DNA from: Photobacterium damselae
GTDB lineage: Bacteria > Pseudomonadota > Gammaproteobacteria > Enterobacterales > Vibrionaceae
Assembly: GCF_003026815.1 (NCBI RefSeq)
Contig: NZ_PYOG01000003.1
Span: 228,480-292,479, forward strand
Direction: 5' to 3'
DNA length: 64,000 nt
The position numbers were made by a program, and so were the translations under genes. The notes below the pieces were generated by a model that did not search any database, had not been told where the DNA came from, and saw nothing but the letters and a program-made list of their open reading frames with translations. This document shows, one piece after another, positions 49,500-56,169 of this stretch. Within the stretch, counting starts at the first letter, position 1. Each line of letters begins with the position of its first letter.

Positions 49500-50291
49500 A
49501 TGGATATGAAATCGATTCTACGCACGGGTGTGATCCTACTGTTTATGTTAGGCAGAACATCGGTTGCAAATGCTGATTCTTCAGCAAATAACTATGTAGA
49601 ACCAGATTTTGATTTACAGCAGAAGTACTCATTAAAAAGCCAAAAGTTCTTCCAAAAGAGTCTTAGCGGTCTTTATAACGTACCTAGTTGGCAAGCCGAC
49701 AGCATTCAGCAACCTTATAGCGATTTTGCAACCTTGTATCAAAATGCAGAATTAGCACAGCATGAATTGAGCGTTATGATGCATGAAATTGCTCTTGCAT
49801 CCAATGCCCACCCTATTATTCCAACCGTAAAATCTGAGCAACGAGCCAAAGTCAAAATTGCTCAAGAATTGAATGGACAAGTTGATCGAATTACCGATTT
49901 ATCACGTGCCACACTGATTGCCGATGATATTCCCTCTTTAATGCAAGCATTTGAGTTATTGAATAAAGAAGCACGCATTGTTGCAGTGAAAAATCGTTTC
50001 AAAAATCCAGCACCTTCAGGCTACCGTGACTTAAAAGTACTGGTAGAACTACCAAAGACACAATTGATTGCGGAAGTTCAATTACACTTAGATGAAATCG
50101 CAACAATTAAAAATGGCGAAGAACATAAAATCTACGAGCAAATCCAGAAAATTGAACGTACCGCTCAAGCAGAAGCTCGTCCATTCAACGATATTGAGCA
50201 GACGAAAATTAAAAAATTACGTAGTATTTCTCAGCAAATGTACCAAGATGCTTGGCAACAATACCTACAACCAACAACAAACGTTGGATAA
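49500..50291 (+). CDS. Exported RelA/SpoT-fold protein, copy 2 (263 aa)
   Basis: Paralogue of the preceding gene with identical length and layout: signal peptide (LLFMLGRTSVANA/DS), then SGLYNVPSWQADSIQQPYSDF matching SIPSWRQHQIQQPFAQF in copy 1 (here split for length), then RITDLSRATLIADDIPSL, KNRFKNPAPSGYRDLKVLV and LIAEVQLHLDEIATIKNG. The catalytic-type Asp and Glu positions are kept. AAGGAG lies 7 nt upstream of the ATG. The 327-bp gap between the copies contains a small GGCCG/CGGCC hairpin near 49188-49216 and no gene, so each copy may have its own promoter. Divergence between the copies shows an old tandem duplication. Confidence 0.85.
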   Translation: MDMKSILRTGVILLFMLGRTSVANADSSANNYVEPDFDLQQKYSLKSQKFFQKSLSGLYNVPSWQADSIQQPYSDFATLYQNAELAQHELSVMMHEIALASNAHPIIPTVKSEQRAKVKIAQELNGQVDRITDLSRATLIADDIPSLMQAFELLNKEARIVAVKNRFKNPAPSGYRDLKVLVELPKTQLIAEVQLHLDEIATIKNGEEHKIYEQIQKIERTAQAEARPFNDIEQTKIKKLRSISQQMYQDAWQQYLQPTTNVG

Positions 50292-50419
50292 TCACGAAAA
50301 CCAACGGTTAAACTTATAACAACTTGAATATTTTAGATTAAAAAGAGACCTGTCGATAATTTATTTTAAAAAATGTGTTTACAGCCACACAAGAAATCTC
50401 TATTATTCGCTTCATCCGC

Positions 50420-50510
50420 GGAGGGATGGCTGAGTGGTTGAAAGCACCGGTCTTGAAAACCGGCATACGTTTGTAGCGTATCTAGGGTTCAAATCCCTAT
50501 CCCTCCGCCA
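50420..50510 (+). tRNA. tRNA-Ser(UGA)
   Basis: 91 nt including encoded CCA. The acceptor stem is GGAGGGA/TCCCTCC, the anticodon stem CCGGT/ACCGG has loop CTTGAAA (anticodon TGA at 50454-50456), there is a long variable arm, and the T loop is GGGTTCAAATCCC. Confidence 0.97.
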
Positions 50511-50553
50511 CTTATTCTTTGAGTTGGGTTTTACCGAGCTTAAGTAATGAATT

Positions 50554-50630
50554 GGAGCGGTAGTTCAGTTGGTTAGAATACCGGCCTGTCACGCCGGGGG
50601 TCGCGGGTTCGAGTCCCGTCCGCTCCGCCA
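50554..50630 (+). tRNA. tRNA-Asp(GUC)
   Basis: 77 nt including encoded CCA. The acceptor stem is GGAGCGG/CCGCTCC, the anticodon arm CCGGC-CTGTCAC-GCCGG has GTC at 50588-50590, and the T arm is CGGGTTCGAGTCCCG. Probably cotranscribed with the tRNA-Ser 43 nt upstream. Confidence 0.97.
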
Positions 50631-50639
50631 CTACAACGA

Positions 50640-50668
50640 AACCTTGTCAGAAATGGCAAGGTTTTTTT
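50640..50668 (+). terminator. Terminator of the tRNA-Ser/tRNA-Asp unit
   Basis: Stem AACCTTG/CAAGGTT with a 10-nt loop, followed directly by a run of seven T, ten nucleotides after tRNA-Asp. Confidence 0.9.
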
Positions 50669-50692
50669 GTGTTTGTTACAGATTAAACAATC

Positions 50693-51010
50693 TCATTTAA
50701 CCGCTATATACGTTGTTAGGAAAAAAACAAAGACACTCGCTAACAATTTAACTGCGTTCAACAGAAAAACTTCTACATCAAACGCTACCTTAAAGCCATT
50801 TACCCTTGGCATTCTCAAGGCACCAGAAATAGAAACAAACAGACAAGCATATAAAGTAAATTCCTGGCTTCCCGGAATATCGAGATAGTTTAGAATTGAA
50901 AAAAGACCAAACGATGCAATAGCGATTAAATAACCCGATACAACAAGAAACAAAAGAACAAATGGTATTCCAAGGTCCATCTCACCATAAATAATTCTTT
51001 TTAGTTTCAT
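50693..51010 (-). CDS. Small membrane protein (105 aa), unknown function
   Basis: Three hydrophobic segments (about residues 15-38, 50-65 and 83-102) joined by short loops, with a short basic N-terminus (MKLKRIIYG). AGGT lies 7 nt upstream of the ATG. I do not recognise a family. It ends 25 nt from the tRNA terminator, convergent with the tRNA unit, and stands alone. Confidence 0.6.
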   Translation of the reverse strand: MKLKRIIYGEMDLGIPFVLLFLVVSGYLIAIASFGLFSILNYLDIPGSQEFTLYACLFVSISGALRMPRVNGFKVAFDVEVFLLNAVKLLASVFVFFLTTYIAVK

Positions 51011-51104
51011 AGTGATACCTAGTGTGTTGAGTGCATTGAGTCATTGTACTCTAAGCCACTAGATATCAAATGCTTGATGGTATTAGAATTACTTATAGTG
51101 GGTA

Positions 51105-52547
51105 TTACAACTCACTTAATGCTAAAGAATCTAAAACCCCTTGACCACTATGAATGCCGCCTTCAGTGGTGCGTGTCGATTTACTACGAATTAAATATCC
51201 TGCATACCCTTTATTTTGAGTAATAGGCTTTCCCGCTAAATGAACTGTAAAAATTCCAATTTCACTAATCAGATCATCAATAATCTCTGTTTGTCCTTTG
51301 CGAACAGCAAGTGCAGGGGTTGTTCTTGGTTGAAGCTGCAATCGGCGCATTAAAGACCAAGCATGGAAATCTTCGGTTCGTAATACACTGAGTTTTGGGG
51401 CAATATCTTGGCCAAAAATGCAATGACCACCACCCTCACCTTGATTTTTAAGTACCCAATCTTGCTCTGATTGTGTTGCAAACCAACTAACTGACTGGTC
51501 GGTTACGGGAAGCATTTCCCCCAGCACAGATTTAACTTGTTCGGCTTCAGTAATTGTTAACCCAAAGCTCGATAGTTCCGAGACAGGCATTGATGATAGC
51601 AACATCTGAACCCGCTTACTGCTTGCCAACTGTTGTCCAACTGTAGCATTCATCGCAATACGGTGTTGTTCCATAAACATACGCGTATTCATTAACGCTT
51701 CACAACACACTTCTTCAACAATATTATCCGAACAATAATCCGAGAACTGATAGCCTGCACGAAGATAAACAGTATCAATAGATCCAATCCCTTCTAACAA
51801 TAAGCGGTGATTGTCTCCTGTTGAAAGATTGCCATAGAGTTCACTAAACGTACGACGAATAGTACGAATTCCTCGACGTTGCAGCTCCAATTCTAATAAA
51901 TGTTGATCAAATACATTATCTTCATTTGCTTGAACCACCATCAGGAAAGTAGCTGGCGTAGAATCATTAAACTCTTGTTTGATTTGAAATGTCGCTTTTG
52001 CGATCCCTTCACCTAGTTGTTCAATCGCTTTATTTTCAATTAATGTTGCAGCGCCTTCACCCTGCCAAGGAGTAAACGTTGTTGGCCACTGGTTCTGTAG
52101 GTAATGATGGAGTTCATGGGCTCGCTGACCAAAAGGCCACATACCGGCTGCAATGGCATTAAATTCAATAAGTTTAGGACCCAAAACCGCATCATCCATA
52201 AAGTCACTACGCATAATCAACATAGGAACACGTCTAACTGGCGATTCAGAGAAATGGATCTTTTGATGCATGGTAAGTAAAGCGGAAAAAAAGGTATCAC
52301 CACTTACTAATGGCTTAATTGCTTGTTGAATAAACAAAGCATCTTCCGATACCGCATCAACCATCTTGCCCAATAACGGCGCAGTATCGATTAAGGTTTG
52401 ATATCGTTGGGCGGAGATCTGAGTTGGTGTAGCCACAAAAGCAGCATGAGAAGCACTAAATGGACTGTCTTTTAGCATCATTGCATGAGTCATAGCCCAC
52501 TCAACTGCATCATTAACGGCTTTTACTGTAAATTTATCATTATGCAT
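51105..52547 (-). CDS. Eukaryotic-type glutathione synthetase-like ATP-grasp protein (480 aa)
   Basis: Similar to the eukaryotic glutathione synthetase (GSS) family, not to bacterial GshB. Visible motifs include LIEFNAIAAGMWPF (the EFNxIxxG loop), VYLRAGYQFSDY, a QQLASSKRVQMLL segment, WVLKNQGEGGGHCIFG (ATP-grasp loop) and the C-terminal GYLIRSKSTRTTEGGIHSG-GVLDS region, including the glycine-rich lid. The start ATG 52547 has GAGAGG 5 nt upstream, better than ATG 52565. The promoter region has two matching ATTTC-N10-GAAAT dyads. It probably makes glutathione or a related gamma-Glu-Cys-Gly-type thiol peptide; the substrate is uncertain. Homologues in gammaproteobacteria are usually in addition to GshB. 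Confidence 0.85.
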   Translation of the reverse strand: MHNDKFTVKAVNDAVEWAMTHAMMLKDSPFSASHAAFVATPTQISAQRYQTLIDTAPLLGKMVDAVSEDALFIQQAIKPLVSGDTFFSALLTMHQKIHFSESPVRRVPMLIMRSDFMDDAVLGPKLIEFNAIAAGMWPFGQRAHELHHYLQNQWPTTFTPWQGEGAATLIENKAIEQLGEGIAKATFQIKQEFNDSTPATFLMVVQANEDNVFDQHLLELELQRRGIRTIRRTFSELYGNLSTGDNHRLLLEGIGSIDTVYLRAGYQFSDYCSDNIVEEVCCEALMNTRMFMEQHRIAMNATVGQQLASSKRVQMLLSSMPVSELSSFGLTITEAEQVKSVLGEMLPVTDQSVSWFATQSEQDWVLKNQGEGGGHCIFGQDIAPKLSVLRTEDFHAWSLMRRLQLQPRTTPALAVRKGQTEIIDDLISEIGIFTVHLAGKPITQNKGYAGYLIRSKSTRTTEGGIHSGQGVLDSLALSEL

Positions 52548-52619
52548 ATGTGCCTCTCTCAGCATTTATACAATAGAGAACATCCTACTTCTAGGGAACA
52601 TTTCACCTAGAATATAGTT

Positions 52620-52693
52620 ATTTCCATAATTATCGAAATATTAGTCTTAATACTATCATCTAGTCAATCTTTCATTTCGATAAAAGTGGAAAT
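52620..52693. promoter_or_regulatory. Paired operators flanking the promoter of the glutathione-synthetase-like gene
   Basis: Two dyads of form ATTTC-N10-GAAAT lie at 52620-52639 (nearly perfect over 20 bp, centre ATAATTAT) and 52674-52693. The two, taken with their flanks (52615-52639 and 52674-52698), are inverted copies of each other. On the minus strand a TTGACT (52662-52667) with an 18-nt spacer to TAATAT (52638-52643) forms a plausible sigma-70 promoter. One dyad overlaps the -10 and the other lies just upstream of the -35. Centres are 54 bp apart, about five helical turns. This geometry suits a repressor binding both sites. The regulator is unknown. Confidence 0.55.
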
Positions 52694-52703
52694 AACTACC
52701 AAT

Positions 52704-52731
52704 AAAAAAGGCGAGTTCACGACTCACCTTT
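52704..52731 (-). terminator. Terminator of the DUF2975-XRE unit
   Basis: On the minus strand the stem AAAGGTGAGT/ACTCGCCTTT (one G-U pair, 5-nt loop) is followed by a T-run. It lies 14 nt after the XRE gene stop. Confidence 0.8.
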
Positions 52732-52744
52732 CTAACATACTGCT

Positions 52745-52972
52745 TTAGTGGTTATCAGATCCATCATCACTAGGATCAAATTCCAGAATATCTCCTGGCT
52801 GACAATCGAGAACTGCACATAACTTCTCTAGTGTTGAAAATCGAATCGCTTTTGCCTTACCGTTTTTCAAAACCGATAAGTTTGCTTCTGTAATCTCAAC
52901 CTCTTTTGCCAAAGTTTTTAACCGCATCTTACGTTTAGCCATCATAACATCAAGGTTAATTCGTATTGTCAT
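52745..52972 (-). CDS. XRE/Cro-CI family helix-turn-helix regulator (75 aa)
   Basis: Short single-domain HTH protein: LKTLAKEVEITEANLSVLKNGKA gives the two recognition helices (here over two adjacent segments), then IRFSTLEKLCAVLDCQPGDILEF, the standard C-terminal half of the YozG/HTH_26 type. It has an acidic tail. AAGAGG lies 5 nt before the ATG, only 9 nt after the stop of the DUF2975 membrane gene, so the two are cotranscribed. DUF2975 plus small XRE regulator is a common bacterial pair of unknown function. Confidence 0.9.
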   Translation of the reverse strand: MTIRINLDVMMAKRKMRLKTLAKEVEITEANLSVLKNGKAKAIRFSTLEKLCAVLDCQPGDILEFDPSDDGSDNH

Positions 52973-52981
52973 TATGGCCTC

Positions 52982-53530
52982 TTAAATCGTATGGTTGTTC
53001 TCATCTGCAATACGGAATCCTTCCTGCATTACCCATGAAATGATTAAGATAATCATACCAAAAATCAGCGTTAAAAAGTCTATACCAGCAAAGGTTACTG
53101 TTAATAATCGCTCACCTGGTGGATTGTTAAACGATAAAATAACCGACATCGCTGTACCGTATACCACGGAGCCACCAACCCAATAAAAAATACTGTATCC
53201 CAGCTTGCGATAACACTTCGCGTTATCTAGAGTGAAAATTTCATTTTGTTCATAATTTTTAAAGAGATGAATCAAAACACGTAGGGCATAAAGAATGACA
53301 CCAGATAACAATAGGCTGGAAATCATCGCAAGAATCCGAGTCATCATTGTTAGTGGTTGTTGGGTATAACTCCCAATATCAATACTTGTTTGAACAAATC
53401 CCATCATGGTTAAAAAATCGTTCGGAGTTTGAACAGTTAACCAGTAATAACACACACCAATAGGAGTTAAAAAAAGTAGACATTGGAAGAACAGCCGCAC
53501 TCGACGACTCTGTTTTTGAATATTAGTCAT
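52982..53530 (-). CDS. DUF2975 integral membrane protein (182 aa)
   Basis: Four predicted membrane segments: near residues 12-33, around IVLYALRVLIHLF, a GYSIFYWVGGSVVYG region and a C-terminal LIFGMIILIISWVM. The loop NYEQNEIFTLDNAKCYRKLGY and the end QEGFRIADENNHTI match DUF2975 proteins. The start ATG 53530 has AAGAGAGA upstream; an upstream in-frame ATG (53575) would add a 15-residue polar extension and is less likely. First gene of a two-gene unit with the XRE regulator. Confidence 0.85.
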   Translation of the reverse strand: MTNIQKQSRRVRLFFQCLLFLTPIGVCYYWLTVQTPNDFLTMMGFVQTSIDIGSYTQQPLTMMTRILAMISSLLLSGVILYALRVLIHLFKNYEQNEIFTLDNAKCYRKLGYSIFYWVGGSVVYGTAMSVILSFNNPPGERLLTVTFAGIDFLTLIFGMIILIISWVMQEGFRIADENNHTI

Positions 53531-53693
53531 TGGGTATCTCTCTTGTGTTGTTTTATGAGCTGATAATAATAACACTAGAGATTATAATCAATAATATTTT
53601 ATTGTTTATCGATAATTATTTTCTTCAAATCGTAACTAAAAATAGCCTATGAGATAGATTATTAAAGATTCAGGCCGTAATGACCTCATAAAA

Positions 53694-53709
53694 AAGATAA
53701 CGTTTACAT
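53694..53709. promoter_or_regulatory. Candidate LacI/GalR-type operator upstream of galR
   Basis: GATAACGTTTACAT is centred on CG and matches most positions of the GalR-type pattern GTGNAANCGNTTNCAC in the right half (GNTTNCA), with a weaker left half. It lies about 130 bp upstream of galR and could mediate autoregulation. The rest of the 306-bp gap between the DUF2975 and galR genes is AT-rich, with no other feature seen. Confidence 0.35.
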
Positions 53710-53836
53710 TATTAATAATATTAATAAATACAACTAGTAAGATGTGACAATTCTCTATAGTCTTGCTATGAAAATTGAACTACTTACACAAAGGGTGTTT
53801 AATACTAAAAATAATTTAAATTAGGTAAAGAGTCTT

Positions 53837-54835
53837 ATGGCTACAATCAAGGATGTCGCAAAAGAAGCAGGAGTATCAGTAGCGACTGTCTCCCGAGTCA
53901 TCAATAAATCCCCTAAAGCGAGTCAAGCATCTATTGATTCCGTTACTCAAGCCATGAAGAAGCTTGGTTATCGTCCCAATGCCGCAGCTCGTGCATTAGT
54001 TAGCCAAAGCACCAATACTATGGGTGTTGTTGTGGGGGATGTCTCCGATCCCTTCTTTGGTAGTTTAATTAAGTCGATAGATCATGTCGCTCATGAAAAC
54101 GGTAAACATATTCTGATTGGTAACGGTTACCACAATGCAGGAGACGAACGCCAAGCGATTGAACTGATGATCGATAATCGCTGTGAAGCCATGGTTGTTC
54201 ATGCAAAAGGCTTAACAGATAAAGAATTGATCGCCTACGCAAATGAAGTACCTGGAATGGTGTTTATCAACCGTAATATTCCAGAGTTATCTCACCGCTG
54301 TATCTCTCTTGATAATCATCGCGGAGCATACCTCGCTACGGAATTCTTAATCCGACATGGCCACACTAAAATTGCTTGCATCGCTTCATCTCACGAAATT
54401 GAAGATACAGACCAACGATTGCAAGGTTATCTAGATGCCCTCAAAGATAATCATATCGAATTGTCAAAACGCTATATTGAATGTGGTGAGCCAAACAGCG
54501 ACGGTGGTGAACATGCGATGACAAATTTACTCACCAAGTCGTTAGATATCACCGCTATTGTGGCTTATAACGATTATATGGCTGCAGGTGCGATGGCAGT
54601 ACTGGATCAAAATGGAATCGATGTACCGGAAAAAGCATCGATTATTGGCTTTGATGATGGCTTGATTGCACGCTTTGTCAGCCCAAGCTTAACGACTATT
54701 CGCTACCCTATCGAGATGATGGCAGATCGAGCTGCTCAGCTTGCCTTAGCGCTATCTCGTGGCGAGCAGCCTGAAGATGAAACCATTGTATTTAGCCCAA
54801 CATTGGTTCGTAGAAATTCGGTAGATAAGCACTAA
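53837..54835 (+). CDS. galR: LacI-family transcriptional regulator, GalR-type
   Basis: 332 aa with an N-terminal LacI HTH (MATIKDVAKEAGVSVATVSR, hinge GYRPNAAARALVSQ) and a periplasmic-binding-protein-like sugar domain. Similarity to E. coli GalR is continuous: VVGDVSDPFFGSLIKSIDHV, LIGNGYHNAGDERQAIELMI, YNDYMAAGAMAVLDQNGIDV and the C-terminal VFSPTLVRR. It is expected to repress galactose genes and be released by galactose; none of those genes is in the window. A decayed copy of its 5' third follows 0.5 kb downstream. A strong terminator closes the gene. Confidence 0.9.
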   Translation: MATIKDVAKEAGVSVATVSRVINKSPKASQASIDSVTQAMKKLGYRPNAAARALVSQSTNTMGVVVGDVSDPFFGSLIKSIDHVAHENGKHILIGNGYHNAGDERQAIELMIDNRCEAMVVHAKGLTDKELIAYANEVPGMVFINRNIPELSHRCISLDNHRGAYLATEFLIRHGHTKIACIASSHEIEDTDQRLQGYLDALKDNHIELSKRYIECGEPNSDGGEHAMTNLLTKSLDITAIVAYNDYMAAGAMAVLDQNGIDVPEKASIIGFDDGLIARFVSPSLTTIRYPIEMMADRAAQLALALSRGEQPEDETIVFSPTLVRRNSVDKH

Positions 54836-54859
54836 AATCAAGCAAGTAATACCATTCAA

Positions 54860-54907
54860 AATAATAAACAGCCGAGAGGAACGGGAAGTAGCAGGCTGTT
54901 TATTATT
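54860..54907 (+). terminator. galR terminator
   Basis: Perfect 14-bp inverted repeat AATAATAAACAGCC/GGCTGTTTATTATT with a 20-nt loop, 24 nt after the galR stop. The following 54908-55191 is AT-rich, and I see no gene in it. Confidence 0.85.
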
Positions 54908-55191
54908 CGATAAAAGAAAAAATAAATAGTGTTAACATTTTTTTTACCATATAATGCACGCTATTCAGATTTTTAATTACCCATTATAGATAGATTTTAA
55001 TGTTGTCATCAGTTGAAATAGCCAACTCATTTCACATCTCAAATCACTACCCTTGTCTCTAATCTAAATATACGAGATTAAGTCCTATCTTGATCTGAAT
55101 CCGTAACCGTGACTTCAGAAAAACTCTCTCATAAAACCATGTTTGAGCTTCTTTCACTTAACGCTATTGCTCTAAAAGGAAATACTGCTGC

Positions 55192-55356
55192 ATGAATGCA
55201 CTTACAGATACTAAGAAAAAAACAGTAACACCGTCCAAGTCAAAAAAGAAATCAGAAACAAAAACAAACAGTAACGAAGAAAAGAAAATTAGTGCTCGTA
55301 TTCGAATTGAACAAATAAGAGAGCAGCAAGAATGGGATAAAGAATGGGGAATTTGA
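55192..55356 (+). CDS. Small basic Lys-rich protein (54 aa), unknown
   Basis: ORF starting MNALTDTKKKTVTPSKSKKK, with a very basic, disordered first half, then a helical charged end (ARIRIEQIREQQEWDKEWGI). The only ribosome-binding-like sequence, AAAAGGA, is 11 nt upstream of the ATG, a long spacing. The C-terminal helix resembles small charged proteins of vibrios, but I cannot name a family. The galR-derived fragment begins 4 nt after its stop. Confidence 0.45.
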   Translation: MNALTDTKKKTVTPSKSKKKSETKTNSNEEKKISARIRIEQIREQQEWDKEWGI

Positions 55357-55359
55357 TAA

Positions 55360-55626
55360 GTAGCTACTGTCTCCCGAGTCATCAATAAATCCCCTAAAGC
55401 GAATCAAGCATCTATTGATTCCGTTACTTAAGCCATGAAGAAGCTTGGTTATCGTCCCAATGCCGCAGCTCGTACATTAGTAAGCCAAAGCACCAATACT
55501 ATGGGTGTTGTTGTGGGGATGTCTCCGATCCCTTCTTTGGTAGCTTAATTAAGTCGATAGATCATGTCGCTCATGAAAACGGTAAACATATTCTGATTGG
55601 TAACGGTTACCACAATGCAGAAGATA
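55360..55626 (+). pseudogene. Decayed duplicate of the 5' part of galR
   Basis: Positions 55360-55620 match galR 53879-54140 almost base for base. The copy has lost the first 14 codons and everything after about codon 101. It contains a CAA-to-TAA stop, a 1-bp deletion in a G run, and scattered substitutions. It has no start of its own. At its 3' end the match stops abruptly and unrelated sequence follows, including an inverted repeat AGCCGCT/AGCGGCT (55631-55637 and 55674-55680). A partial duplication or recombination scar is the simplest reading. Confidence 0.9.
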
Positions 55627-55694
55627 GAAGAGCCGCTCTTGGAAGAGCTCCATAAGATTGGTAACCTCTACGAAGCGGCTTAATATAACTAAAA

Positions 55695-56081
55695 CTATTC
55701 TGCAGGCAAAAAATGCGTTGCACATAATTTATTGCCGTCAGGATCTCGTAGGTATGCTAAATATAAACGACGACTGCCACTACCTCGAACTCCAGGTGGT
55801 TCTTCACATGGTGTACCACCAGCTTCAATACCTACGGCATGCCATGCGTTCACTAATTCAGGGCTTGATACGCTAAGGCCTATCGTCATGCCATTACCAA
55901 TAGATGCAGGCTCACCATTAATGGGATGAGTAAGAGCTAAAATACCTGTTTCTGTTATATATAAACAGCGTCCCTTTTCATCGATAACACCTTCGTTATA
56001 ACCTAATGTTCTTAAAATCGCATCATAAAAACGTTTAGAGCGCTCAATATCATTTGAACCTAGCATTACATGACTGAACAT
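55695..56081 (-). CDS. VOC (glyoxalase/bleomycin-resistance fold) family protein
   Basis: 128 aa in one vicinal-oxygen-chelate fold: an N-terminal MFSHVMLGSNDIERSKRFYD, the middle GMTIGLSVSS and the C-terminal YLAYLRDPDGNKLCATH. The metal-ligand pattern (His near 4, Glu/His in the last strand) is partly visible. AAGGAG lies 6 nt upstream of the ATG. Similar single-domain proteins include lactoylglutathione-lyase-like enzymes; the substrate cannot be told from sequence. It stands between the galR fragment and the uvrB homologue, in the same direction as the latter. Confidence 0.9.
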   Translation of the reverse strand: MFSHVMLGSNDIERSKRFYDAILRTLGYNEGVIDEKGRCLYITETGILALTHPINGEPASIGNGMTIGLSVSSPELVNAWHAVGIEAGGTPCEEPPGVRGSGSRRLYLAYLRDPDGNKLCATHFLPAE

Positions 56082-56169
56082 TATTGACTCCTTTTATTTG
56101 TTTAGGGTATTAATTTGCTCGATTCTGTAATGCTTGTCTATATATTAATTGAAGTTATTTAGACATAAA

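Noticed and set aside
55621..55683. Integron attC-like or transposon-end interpretation of the inverted repeat beside the galR fragment
   Set aside because: It lacks the conserved RYYYAAC/GTTRRRY boxes, no integrase or transposase is nearby and no target duplication was found. It is only a short inverted repeat.
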